From assembly GCA_026261815.1 (NCBI GenBank), contig JAMPIT010000230.1, forward strand, positions 9,671,001 to 9,735,000: a DNA stretch of 64,000 bases. Direction: 5' to 3'. The notes under the pieces are model-generated. The model worked only from the letters and a program-made list of their open reading frames with translations, had not been told where the DNA came from and did no database searches. This document shows, one piece after another, positions 11,216 through 23,000 of this stretch (its first letter is position 1; each line of letters begins with the position of its first letter). The position numbers were made by a program, and so were the translations under genes. This DNA comes from Monarcha castaneiventris obscurior (taxonomy: Eukaryota > Chordata > Aves > Passeriformes > Monarchidae).

Positions 11216-13158
11216 AGAGTCTGTGAACAAGTCTGTGAACACTCTTAGCCTTCTTTTGCTAAGATAAAATAGATTAAATTCTTCACATAGCTTTATGTTG
11301 ATTTTAAATCCTTTAATCAGTACTGAGGATTGTCTCTGAATTTTCCTATTTATCAACACCTTTCTTGAAGTACATATAACAATTCTAGGCATAAAATTCC
11401 TAGCATTGTACCACCAGCATTACCATCAGTCATAAAGTACTGCTGCTATAAGTATTCTCTCATTTCCACATGCAAGAGCCTTAGTCCTTTTAGCCGTCAC
11501 ACTGAGTCTGGCAGTCTTAGTGGATGACTGATCATTCATCTCTATCAGACCCCTCTCTCTGTGTATTTGATCTGTTCAAATTGGACCATTTCCAAAGCAT
11601 TTCTGGACAGAGTACATATGCTGAGTATGGGCAAGAGGCCATTTTAAATAGGCTTTTCTCATCTGGAAAACATATTTTGAAGACTAGGAGTCTTCCATTT
11701 TGTATATGAACACAGCTGTCTACCCAGATACCTGAGTCCTTTTCAGAGTAGCTCTTTTTCAGGACTCTTTCATCCCATACGGTCCTTGCTTCTACCTGCA
11801 TGATTTTGTCAATGTTAAATCCCACATTTTTTGTCTCTGTTGGTGGTGTTCATCAATCCAGATAGCCCAGCATCATTAGATGGGTAAGCTTTTCTCTGTT
11901 CACTTAACACTCTTCCAGCTTTCTGCCATTTGCACAGTTTACTGGAGATCATCTTAAGCTTTCTAGATCATTGACAAAATAGCATGGAATGAAGAATCAA
12001 ATTCTGTGAGAATTTTTCAGAAACATCCACTCACTGATGATTAGTCATTTGCAATTTGATGTAGAGTTTCTTTAATTAACAGGTCTTAATCCTTTTAACA
12101 TGTTGATAGCATATTGTTCAAGTTCTTTAATCAAAAGGGCATGTGACGTGAAATCAAAAATATAATCGTATTACATGAACACTATTATCTTTATCAGACA
12201 ACTATTTAATCTCATCAAAAAAGATATTAAGTTGCTTTGACATTATTCATTTTCTGGAACCCATGTTGATTGGCATCAATTATATTTTCTTTAATTCTTT
12301 GTTAATTAAGTTCCATAAATCAAGTTCAGTATCAGCCATTCTACTACTACTCACTAAAAACCATTTCTACTCCTTTGGAATGACTGAAACATGAAAGAAT
12401 GGACTGTAATCAAAGGTAAGAATGATACAAGAAGGAATAAGAAAACAGTACATTTGTTTCTCTAAAGAGACTGTAACTATAAGCAGTGACCTAAAATCAG
12501 CATTTCCCCAGATTTAAGTTCCAAAATAATAACTTCATCGTTATTACTAATAATCCCTAAGAATGAACTTGGCTGAAGTGAAGGACTTTTTAAAGGGTAG
12601 AGCAATACCTAAACGTGGCAATGAGGAAAGTTCTAACTCAAAAAACCTCATTGCATTTATATTGTTATTCAAGTGACCTTATAACCAGCTGTGTAGGAAA
12701 TCACTGATATTTATATACAATTTTTTTTACATTTATATTTTGATTTTAGAACAAAATTACATATTCTTATTTTTTTTTTGGAATAATTACTTAATGTTTA
12801 ATCACCAAGTATTCAGTTCATATTGCTTTTTAGAAATTATTTTTAGCCAGATATGCCAATTTAGAAAGCAAATAAATTTTTCCTAGGGAAAGATTTCGTG
12901 ATATTTTTCAGGATTTCTGTTTTTTTCAACAGACACCAGCTGTTTAATTTCAAATTAGGCTTAGTTAAATTGCATTTTCATTTTGTGAAAGACTGGACAA
13001 ATGCAAAATTCTGTTCCTTTGGGTAAAGAAATGGATAAAATAAGCATGGATATCAAACTCCACTATAACCACAACTTTACAGATGATCAAATGTTGACTT
13101 GGCACGACAAAGAATCACAGAGAAACGCTAATTAAGGGCAAAGAAAATGTTAAAGCTA

Positions 13159-13741
13159 TGTGCTGGTTTTGGATGGAATAAAGTAAATTTTCTTCACAGT
13201 AGCTGGTATGGTGCTGTGTTTTGGATTTGTGACAAAAACAGCAGTGGTAACATAGGGATGTTTTGGATATTGCTGAGCAGGGCTTCCACTGTGTCAAGGC
13301 CTTTCTGCCTCTCACCCCACCAGCAAGGATGCTGAAGGGGCACAAGGAGCTGGGAAGGGACACAGCTGGGAAGCTGATCCTGCCTGTCTGAAGGGGTATC
13401 CCACACCATATTGCATCATGCTGAGCATATTAAATGGGGGGAAGAGGAAGGAAGCGGGATGTTCAAAGTAATGGGGTTTGTCTTCCCAATCACCATTAAA
13501 CATGATGGATCCCTGCTGTCCTGGGGATGGCTGAACACTTGCCTGCCCATGGGAAATAGCAAATGAATTCCTTGTTTTGCCTTGTTTGTGTGCACTGGTT
13601 TTACCTTACCTATTAAAATGCTTTTATCTCAGCCCACAAGTTTTCTCATTTTCACTCTTCTGATAATCTCCCCCATCCCACGATGAGAGTGAGTGAGCGG
13701 CTGTGTAGGAGTGAGCTGTTGACTGGGGTTAAACCATGACA
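13159..13741 (+). mobile_element. Solo LTR of an avian endogenous retrovirus
   Basis: This 583-bp element starts TGTGCTGGTTTTGG and ends GGGTTAAACCATGACA, the termini of a very common bird ERV LTR group. Internal hallmarks in order are TTTTCTTCACAGTAGCTGG, CTCACCCCACCAGCAAGGATG, a TATTAAA near 13427, TCTTCCCAATCACCATTAAAC, CTGGGGATGGCTGAACACTTGCCTGCCCATGGG, and the 3' block CACTCTTCTGATAATCTCCCCCATCCCA followed by GTGAGTGAGCGGCTGTGT. No internal retroviral region flanks it, so it is a recombination-derived solo LTR. I could not find an intact target-site duplication, which suggests age. It sits in a putative intron, opposite in strand to the gene. The short open frames across 13115-13503 are shadows of the LTR. 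Confidence 0.9.
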
Positions 13742-14241
13742 GACTGTTTGAAAATACAAGGTTAGATGTTAAATTCAGTATTTTACACAATGTGTTCTTA
13801 TTTATTACTTTTATGAAAAGTAGAATTTGATTAATGAAAGTCTTCTTCTCTTTAAATTTTGACATGTCATTATGCTTTAGGACTTCACATCTGAACTGTA
13901 AAATGAGATTCCCTAGATCTGATTCACAAGTCTTTCAAGTATTATTGAAAAATACATATCCTTTCTAAACACATTCAGGATTCAAGTAGAAGTTTAGTTA
14001 TTATGTATTAAATAAGACAGAAGAGATTTATCTGATTTTTTTTGCTGTTTGCATTGCTTCCTGAAAAATCTGCTTTCAAAAATGTAAAGGAAACAAGACT
14101 GTATCCCGTGTCAGTACTCATACCATGATGATTCCACTTACAAAGTCGTCAGCTCAAATCCCTTCGCAATACCCACACCTTTGAATCTCAAAGGATTAGA
14201 ATTTAGTGCATTTAGCTTTCAAAATTCAGAGCAGTGGTTAC

Positions 14242-14373
14242 CTAATAAAAGTCCCCTGCCGTTGATGCAAATCCTTCCATAGACTTCAAAGGATTTTGGA
14301 GTAAGGCCTAACATTACAGATGGTGGATAATTCTCAGTAAATGGCACATCAGACACAAGTGGATACTTTCTCC
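14242..14373 (-). CDS. Putative exon, 43 codons
   Basis: This is one of the most convincing exons. The acceptor is TTGATGTTTCCTGCAG and the donor TTATTAG/GTAACC. Only one of three frames is open over 132 nt; it codes for 43 residues including YPLVSDVPFTENYPPSVMLG and FEVYGRICINGRG. It uses two bases to finish a split codon and leaves one, consistent with 18348-18380 upstream and 4797-4836 downstream. The composition is balanced and unlike the surrounding intron. I do not recognise the domain. Confidence 0.68.
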
Positions 14374-17300
14374 CTGCAGGAAACATCAATAAGGCCATTC
14401 AAATCCAAAACTGTTAATGCTATAATGATTTCTGAATACCTGATTGTGATTTTTTTCATGACATCAAAAGGAAATCTTGTCAAAATATATTAGATGTTGA
14501 CTTGCACCTTTTAAACATACTAGTAAGAGACACATGCCCCTATTATGCATAGGATAACGATGGCTCTGTAGGGGGAACCCTGGTGGTTTGGAATCATTGC
14601 ATAAAGGCCATGATGTCACCTTTGAGAATCACTGAACCTCACTAGGAAGCCCTGAACCTGTGAACAGTCACTTTTTGGTGACTGCCTCCATGTTCATAAT
14701 CTGAGTAGCAATTTAATTGATTGAGGATAATAATTCCTTGATTCTGCGAGAAAACTGAATCATTCTATTTCAGCAATATGAACACTCAATTTCAGCAGTG
14801 TTAATCACTGAGTTTGAGTCTCTAGAGAGAGGATAAAGGGGTGTGAACAAAATTAGAGCAAGGAGGAGGTTTTAAGAAAGGTGATTTCTGATTCTAGCTT
14901 CCCTGAACTGATTTAATTACTGTATCTCAAAAACAGAGACAATATGAAAGAAATGACAAAGGAACTGATTAACAGTGATTCATTATGTTACAATACATAC
15001 ACTTGAGTCTTTGAAGGAGACTCCTAAGAATGGGCTTTGAAATAGAAAGGTGACTATCTCCAAGTAGCCTGTGTGACAGACAGAGATCTCTGAGACCCAT
15101 TGGGTGGCCTGAATTTGTACACAGGGAATTCCTCCAAAAATTATAGGTCTGTAGTGATTAACACATGTAGTCCGATATAAAAGCTTGAGACTTGATAGCA
15201 ATTATTTTTGTCTTTTAACACAGAAATGTGAAAATTAACCAGCTTCAATACTTTTCTCACAAAAAGTACTGGATGTATGCCACAGTTATCACATTTATAT
15301 TTTCCAAATAATTATACTAGAGAAAGAAAGCAGGATTCCAAAACTGACCTTTGATCTTTCTGAGTTAGTAAATACTGGTTTAGAACTACTTTCATTACTC
15401 TTTCCTCCAAAATGGTATTTTGAAACTTAAAGTCTTACAGACAAAAAATTGCCAAGCTGAGCACAGAAAGGTATTAAAATACAGTGTATTTTGCAGTCAT
15501 TCCCAGAAGTAGTTGAAAACTGCTCCATCTTCTCTCCAGAGCCAAGGATCAAAGAAGAATCATTTCAAATGCAATGAACTTTGAGCCATTTCTTCAGGCA
15601 GGTGATCAATACTTCAGTGTGTAGTAAATGTTAACATATTCCAGGGCTAGGAATAGAACCAGAAACATAATTTTACTAGGCGTTCTCCAGACTCATGATA
15701 CATTCAGAAATAGGAAATAGGCCTAAAACGAGATTTATCTCTTTTAAAGTATAATAGGTAGGAAATAAAAGTCTGTATCTTAGGGAAGGTAGTCCTCTCA
15801 GAAGTGTCAGTCAAGGGATGTGCAGTTGCATGGCTCAGTTACAACAAAGGAACTGTATGCAAAAAGCAACTAAATTTCAGCTTCTTAAAAGTGATTAGAA
15901 ATAGGGAGAATATTAAACCAGATATTTACTGATGGAGTGAAAGCATAGTGGTTTACTATAAAGGTTAATATACTATTAATGTTCTTGTTTACATGAAGAA
16001 ACATACATAACTTGAAAGGAGACAGAGTTGTAGGAATGGAAATGTATAAGAAAGGGGATATGTGACCTTGGAAAATCAGAAAACCTTTTAAGCAAAAGCT
16101 TTTAGGTCCATATGTGATGCTTGCATGCATTCTCACTGGACTTCTTCCACAATTTTTGGTAATAAAAATAATTCAAATGTTTGTGTAAAATAAACTGTCA
16201 CCTAAAGTCAAATTCAACAATCAGAATTACTTTTTTTTTTTGTGCTGTTCTTTAGAGAGCAATGGGACTTTTTGTGTCTGATGTGTGTTTTGCTCATGCA
16301 TTTACAGAAAGAAACAGACCACTTCCCAAATTTCCATGTCATCACAATTCTTACTTGGTAAATATTTGATCTAGCTAAAACTAACTGACAGCAACATAAG
16401 ATATAAATTCTTGGTTATTACTGCAGAATATATTTCAAAGATTTTAGCGTATAAACATCTTATTCTGGAAAAATATTTAAAATTCAGAATTCTTTGCCAT
16501 ATCTGAACCTCTAAAATGTATAGGTAGTTGTTACAAATTTTTCAAGACACAAAAAAAAAATTAGTAAAGATGGGAGGGGTTTTTTTGCCACAGTATTTGG
16601 CAAAGTTGAAATAGCTCCTTTTTCACGCTGCTCCATTCATGTGTTGGTGTCATAGACTAAGGGTGCAAAATCTGTTGTCTAACATCTGAGTTTTAAAAGA
16701 CATGTTAATAATTAATTGTGCTTTATTTTAATGGCATAAGGAAATTAGTTCACTTTTTCTACTATAATTTACTGATATATAGTCTTTCATTTTGCACACA
16801 ACTCATTCTGCTTTGTCTTCTCAACAGTTTCGTATTGTAACTCATTCTGGAGGACTTACTTGCCAATGGTGCATGGGGAACATTGAGGGCGAGTTCATAT
16901 GCTAGAAAGATATTGGCATAGTCAGCAAATAAACTCAGGAAAGTAGTAAAGTATTTTAATTCTTATTGTATTTTTCTTTTGTTCCAGAATTTGCATCTCT
17001 CATGACTGTGATGGAGATGAAATACTATATAGAAGTGAATTAATTTGCATAATAAAAGTCTCTGGAATAATCATAGAAAATTATTAAATGCAAAGACAAT
17101 TTTTGATGATGCAATAAATCTTTAATTAGACTTATAAATGAGACATCACCATCAGAATTTTTACCATAATCCTCATTATCCTTTTGTCTTGGGTTGTCTG
17201 TTGGGTATCCAGGACAAATCTACTGTTACAGTGGTCTAACAAAGAGAATGTTGTGAAAAATAAACTGACATCATGCAAATCACACCTGATAGTCCACCAA

Positions 17301-18347
17301 ACAGCCACACAGTACTTTCGTCTTATTTTATATTTGATTGTTCTGGGTTCTTTGGATTCATGAAAATGTCTGTTATTTTTAAAATTAAGTGTACTCCAAA
17401 ATAACATGCAAGATAAAACCTCTTTAGTATTATCTGTCATCCAAACAACAGAAAATCTAACTTAGATGGCACAGTAAATCAAAACATATTCTCAAATACC
17501 ACTGTACTAAGCATTCTGGTTGTTTTACTGCTTATCTTTCATGATGGTCACTGTATTTTCATGTGAGCTGATCCAGTTACTAAATTAAAAGAACATGAGG
17601 AAATAATACTAACAATACTGCTTCACTGTGAGATTCTAAACCAGCTTTTGACAAATGAACAGTGTTCATTTTCTGCTAGAAAATAAACATCAGACTCTGT
17701 TAAAACTATTGACATCTGTGAGATAGTCAGTTCTCTATATGCAAACAATATCACTTTTTACCAGAGCATCTGTTTCCTTCTCAAGAATAACCTTGTTGGC
17801 TGAAAAATGTGCCATGGATCATCAAGAGGGAAAATAAAAAAGTACTGGCACAAGTAAAATTGCTTTAAAAATAAATTTTAAAAGCTCCACAGGTTTTTAG
17901 TTTACCTTAGGATTTGCTCCTTATTTTGTCCAGTAAGGTTATCACACTTGAATTTATTTTAAGAATATTTTGCCCAATCTGTGAGCCACAAACCTAATTG
18001 ATACAAATTAGGTTCAAAGAACATTCTAAGCTCAAAAAGCCACTCTACTCATCAAAACAATTCTCTTAATCACCATCATCATCATCATCACCATCATCTA
18101 ATTCTCTCTAGCTTATGGATTTCTCCATTAATAAAGTCTCTTTTGAGTGTCAGATGTAATTCCCTCTGTCACAGCCTATTGCAGTCTCATATCAAACAAT
18201 CTCAAACTCACTCAAATGTGAAATTTCTCTTGTCATAGGACCTGGAAGCAAGGTGAGATATTAACTGTTCCAAGAGGTAAGTATTTTCTTCATGAGTTAA
18301 GTTTTCTGCAGATCAAGGTGTCAGAAAGCTTGTGCAATGACATTTAC
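14374..18347. other. Putative intron
   Basis: This is about 4 kb of AT-rich sequence. It holds a CAT/CAC trinucleotide tract at 18072-18100 and a minus-strand exon-like segment near 17914-17981 that runs into a stop at its own donor and is not needed by the phase chain. Otherwise I see nothing. Confidence 0.45.
18072..18100. repeat. CAT/CAC trinucleotide microsatellite
   Basis: The plus strand reads CACCATCATCATCATCATCA then CCATCATC, about nine near-perfect triplets. Confidence 0.85.
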
Positions 18348-18380
18348 CATTTGTGTAGGCTGTGCTTGATGTAGAACCCT
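18348..18380 (-). CDS. Putative short exon, 10 codons
   Basis: This 33-nt minus-strand candidate lies between acceptor TTTTTCCATATCCCAACATCTAG and donor CAAATG/GTAAAT. In the frame required by the flanking exons (two bases in, one base out) it reads GSTSSTAYTN without a stop. It joins 19685-19911 to 14242-14373 in phase. Its small size makes a chance match possible. Confidence 0.38.
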
Positions 18381-19199
18381 CTAGATGTTGGGATATGGAA
18401 AAATGTGGCTTTGTAGTGAACTCAGGCCAAAGTTACTGTGACCTTTTTGCTGAGTAAATTTTGGAAAAAAATATTCTCTTGTCTCTCTTCACATGGTTGT
18501 ATCTCAAATAACCAGCTCCTTCATCTTATACAGCAAACTGTTTTCCAGGAACTTGTTCCAAATATGATAAGTCACATGTCTTGCTATTGGGAATTTAAGG
18601 AAATTTAAAAGGAGAAAAAGGAAAAAAGTGTTTCAAAATTGACAAGTCAAAACTCTTTAATTCTTAGATTTGTGAGGCATAGCCTTCTTCAATCTTTATT
18701 CTGAAGTCAAGGCAGTCCTTGCCTCACTGGCTGAGGATTCCTGTTCACTTTAATTTTTCTCCAATTTTTTTCATAGCAGGAATAGATAATGTAATTTAAC
18801 ATAAACACAGGAACTAAACCTTTCCATTCAAAGGGGAATAGTTTCCCTCCTGTCCAATGCAATAACAATTTAATGTCAATAAAATCAGTTGGCTACATCT
18901 CTAGTGGTGTTTTCTCATAACCTTACATGTATATACTAACTTTGGGATTAAAATATTGAATGAAAAGCGGTGGAAAGTTCACAAAGACATATTCTTCATT
19001 AAATATACTTGTTTAAGGTTAATGGTAGACTAAAATTCCATGAATTACATTTTTATATTTCTATTAACAATACCTTTATGTTACTTATAATATTTTTAAG
19101 ACCTATAAAAGCTAAATTCCTCCTCTCAGCCCCATCAGGATAAAAGCCATCTGGCTCCTATATACAACATGAGTTTGATTTTGGCTGATAAATATCACG

Positions 19200-19290
19200 C
19201 ACAGCCAAGATGATCCAGCTAACCAGCTGTCTTGTCTCTGGCAGTGGCCATCAGCAGACACCTGAGGAAGGAGTGCAGAAGTCTTCCAAA
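19200..19290 (-). repeat. Old CR1-like 3' end remnant (tentative)
   Basis: On the minus strand the text GTCTGCTGATGGCCACTGCC, then AGAGACAAGACAGCTGG and a TGGATCATCTTGGC block, resembles the conserved 3' region of older sauropsid CR1/SINE families (there CCACTG..AGAGACAGG.TACTGG..AGATGGACC). The match is by memory and imperfect. If correct, the 150-codon minus open frame at 19564-19112 is partly repeat and not a gene. Confidence 0.35.
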
Positions 19291-19684
19291 GCATTTTCCA
19301 TTCTCCAACTTCAAGACCTGCTGAGTCACAGATGGTGTCATTGTACCTAATATTTTCCATCTTTTTTTTTTTGTCAATTTTTGATTGGTTTTCCAACTTA
19401 TATAAAATTTTTATGTGAACAAAGTCATGGGAAAATAAATTCCTCATTTTAACTATGTGTGTAGTAAGACTTGTGCTTATTTTAAACCTGATACCTTTGG
19501 TGCCTTGGTTCTCTAACTGAAGGCACATAAAAAGCACCCTGCTCACTTGTAACTGTTTCTGCACACAGTGAAGAACGAGTTAGCTCACACTAATAACATC
19601 AGTATCATTACTACATGCTGCTTTAGTATTTCGTAATTTACTCTAAACCCACATGGTTTTCTTAAGCAAAACATATCAAATTAC

Positions 19685-19911
19685 CATGAAGCATTTCTGG
19701 ATTTTGTTGTCTTTCTCTGCACTCCGAACCAAGTCTTTGCCAATACTCCAGATTCCTTATTAAATAGCCTTTTACATTACACAGGACAAGAAGGTCCCTT
19801 AGAGTTTCATATATTAAACAGGTGGCCTTAATTGACAGAGCATGCTGTCTTCTTACACTGCAAAGTAAGCTTAATATCTCATGAAATGGGTCTTTGGTTT
19901 GGTCTTTGCTG
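19685..19911 (-). CDS. Putative exon, 75 codons, helical repeat-like
   Basis: This is the longest well-bounded exon: 227 nt open in one frame only. The acceptor is TTTCACACCTTGTAG (an alternative CAG lies three bases on) and the donor TTCATG/GTAATT. The encoded 75 residues are strongly amphipathic, with segments such as FHEILSLLCSVRRQHALSIK and LVLCNVKGYLIRNLEYWQRL, as expected of stacked helices of ARM, HEAT or TPR kind. It begins with the third base of a codon split with 19990-20089 and ends with one base. I cannot name the protein. Confidence 0.7.
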
Positions 19912-19989
19912 CTACAAGGTGTGAAATGTACATTCACTTTGAGGATGGAAAGCCAACGTGGGGAGATGAAAGGGGCAAGGTCCTCTTAC

Positions 19990-20089
19990 AAATGTCTAAC
20001 TTGGCAAGAGTGTCCTTTTTGCTGTTTATATAGCTCCTCCACAAAGCATCCTACATCCCAATCGGTATGAACAGAAGATCCAGCTCTTC
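19990..20089 (-). CDS. Putative exon, 32 codons
   Basis: This 100-nt minus-strand exon has acceptor TATTTTAATTCCACAG and donor GACATTT/GTAAGAGG (good GTAAGA, unusual T at -1). Only one frame is open; it reads AGSSVHTDWDVGCFVEELYK and a further basic, Cys-containing stretch. It takes two bases of a split codon and leaves two, which the next exon at 19911 completes. The 73-bp gap contains the next acceptor, so the intron between them (19912-19989) is only 78 bp, short but normal for birds. Confidence 0.66.
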
Positions 20090-23000
20090 CTGTGGAATTA
20101 AAATATTTATTCCAAGTTAATTGGAACGGGGTTGTTTTCTTTGTTTTACAGGTTGATTTGGATAAGTAAGCTGCAGGGGTGTGAAATAACAACTTAGTCC
20201 CCTGTGCCTCAGCTATCAAGAAGAGTGACAGCATCACTGGGGCTCACAGGTGCTCTGGAGTTTGCTCTCAAAATGTTCTCAATATTTGCTCTCTTCTTGG
20301 GCACCTTTCAGCCATTTTCTGCTCACTGCAGTTGCCTGAAACAGGAGGGATTTCCTTCAAAGTCCCAAAGACAGTTAGATTTGAATCAAAACCAGAACTA
20401 TTTAGATTGACTCTCTAGACATTTACAATACCACAAGGAACTGCTGGTTTGACAGCAGCCTGTGCACACATTTTCAGCCCTTTTCCTTTGTTCACCCCTC
20501 CAGTAAAACAAAAGGACAGTGGAGTCGGCCTGCTTCAACAGACTTGGTGAGCTTAGCATTTTCCTTCACATGAGCATCTTCACATAAGCACCTCAATCAA
20601 CAAGTAGCCACAAGGGGAGCTGAGTCAATGCTACTCATCACCTCACAGTTTTCCTTAGGCCCATGAATGCTCCTAGCATTTACCCTTACTCCACATGCTG
20701 AGAGTAATCAGAAATACAGAAATCTTTTACAGGGGCCAGCCTAATCCTTTCCTGCAAACTTGAAGTTCCATCACTTAGGGCTCTGATGTGCCCTATACCT
20801 TTTCAAATATAAAGAAACCTGGACAACAGGATGCAGCTTTTTGCTCACAGCCTCAGGGAATTAGCATGTTTCAAATTAAAAAAAAAAAATATTTACTTGA
20901 CAAAATATACCATCCCTGAGGTATGTCTAAAAGACATGTTGATTTCATCCTTTTCTTTAATTATGCCACTTCCTCAGCACTATTCTTGCAGAACCAGCAG
21001 GAAAAAAAATATAATGACTGGGTCAAATGCTAAAGAAAGCATTTGCAGCCTTTTTACTGAAATCTTGTGGCGCGCAGACTCAGCATGATGAAAACCATTG
21101 AATTTTTCTATGCCTAACTGGTGTTTTCATTACTGCATTTCTACAACAATGTTCTCCACCTCTACCTTCATACATGCCAACTGTCCCATTTTCAGCTAGA
21201 CAATTCCCATTTTTCCTATCTGTTTTTGGCTGTCACATGCTTTATCTGTCTTATTTGTTTTGTTTGCCCACGCACATTACTGCAGCTGAGGCAGTTAACA
21301 GCCACGCTTCTGTGCAGCAGGCCTGGATTATTGGAGGGTGCTGCATGTGGAGCAGGCTGAGTTAAACTGAGCACTATTTAATCTGTTCAATTTGAAGGTG
21401 CAGGGTGTGGCCAGCTTTTCAGTTTTATGGTTGTTAGCACTGCACTAAAGATAGCTTCAAAGCAAAGTAAAACCTCATGGCATACTTTGTGCACAGCCTT
21501 CGTGTAATATAAGTTGAAAAGAAATATTTATGTATTCATACAATGGTACTTCCTTGTTGTATAAAACATCAGAGCCCTTTTTAATATATGACATTCTGAT
21601 GCATAAGTCTCAAGCAAATCAATCCCTTAAAGCACAAATGAGTACAATTGTTTTAGGTACCCCTTTTTCTTCTTTCAAAAATAAATGCTGCATTAAATAG
21701 ATTTTGTGGACAAAAATACATGAGATGAGAGGCCTGAAGTACTGATCTCCTCTGATACCTCTCAGCTCCATTCTTGAAGCCAGCTTTTCAAGTGGCTAAA
21801 TTAAAGTCCAATACTTTTATTATCATTACCTATTGAACAAATAGGACACTATGTAATTGCCTCTTTTTGAGAGAGAGAGACAATTCCAAGTTTCCTGGCA
21901 CAAATAATCCCATTGATTTTGGGGTATAATTTTGTGACCCACCAATACAATATGAGGATTTCCCATCTTGCTTTCTTCTCTAAATGTCTTTCTAAGTGGA
22001 GAGATCTGACACGAATAACTAACCTCAAATGATCTCTGTGAATTTCTTCCATGGAATAATAACAAAAGTAATAAGAATAAAATTAACAACAACAGTAATA
22101 ATAATAGAGGGGACTCTGGTAGCTGTTAAATAACCTGATAGGGCTGTCAGTGGCAGGCATCATAGCAAGAGGATGATTCACACACCACACATGAATGCTC
22201 GTCATCCTTAGGGGCAAACTACAGCAAGTCCTATTAATGATTCATAGGGTGGAGTTTCCTGGTAGAGCTGCATGTTCCAGCTTAGCAGACTGACTTTAAC
22301 ATTATCACTGGATCAACAGCATTCAAGTAAATGCTGAGCTCACTCAGTCCCAGGCAAAAATTCCAAAGGGATACCAGTTAGATACATGGCACAAATGAAG
22401 GGAAGGAATAATTAAAGCCACTGGAAGCAAAAATAAAGGAATCTCAGCTCTGTGTTCATCATAACCAATATACACTAGTGGCATGTTTGAGACTTGTTAT
22501 TACAGTTATATCTGGTCAAAAACACCAGGGATATATTAGGGGCACAATATTCTAGGGAAATGTGCATATGTCCAGCAACACAAATAGGGCAAAATATGCC
22601 AACCCCACATTTTGTTTTATATGAGTGGTTTTGATGGCATCCCATCAAAGTGCCAGCTGTTTCCAGTATCAGTGTTCCTGCTGTCCTGGCAGGCTGCTGG
22701 GACATCATGAACTTACATCTCCTAATCAGATATGCCAATCCAATTTGCTTTAGCCAAGAAGCCCCTCCTGTCCAAGGACCTGACCTACAGGAAGAAGCCA
22801 CAGAACTGATTTCCAGGAACTGGGGACTGTCTCCTTCCAAGGCTGCTCTCCTGAAGCAGAGAGCCTGAAGTGGAAGCTTATATCAGGACAGCCCTGTGGG
22901 GTTTGACCTGGGCTGGAGTTCACTCCAGAAATCACCATAAATCTGCCAGGACTCCTGCTCTCCTGGCCTCTGCTAGTTCATTACTTGAGCTTCAGAAGGC

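Larger units (their letters stand above)
4837..14241. other. Long putative intron without firm features
   Basis: This is about 9.4 kb of AT-rich sequence. It contains the solo LTR at 13159-13741 and a TA-rich stretch at 11131-11215, both listed separately. Weak minus-strand exon-like segments lie at 5047-5073 (27 nt, AAG/GTGAGT donor), 5182-5214 and 8490-8542 (53 nt, KVQFIGFIEAQPRSHN frame), but none fits the phase of the neighbouring exons. A somewhat GC-richer stretch at 9120-9600 shows no recognisable repeat or gene. Confidence 0.4.

Noticed and set aside
13115..13503. Four overlapping open frames
   Set aside because: All are frames of the GC-rich solo LTR at 13159-13741.
17914..17981. 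Minus exon candidate with frame IGQNILKINSSV
   Set aside because: It runs into TAA at its own donor, and the exons on either side already join in phase without it.
19112..19564. 150-codon minus-strand open frame as a gene
   Set aside because: It has no good splice pair, runs through a T-run (K-rich) and overlaps a probable old CR1-like remnant.
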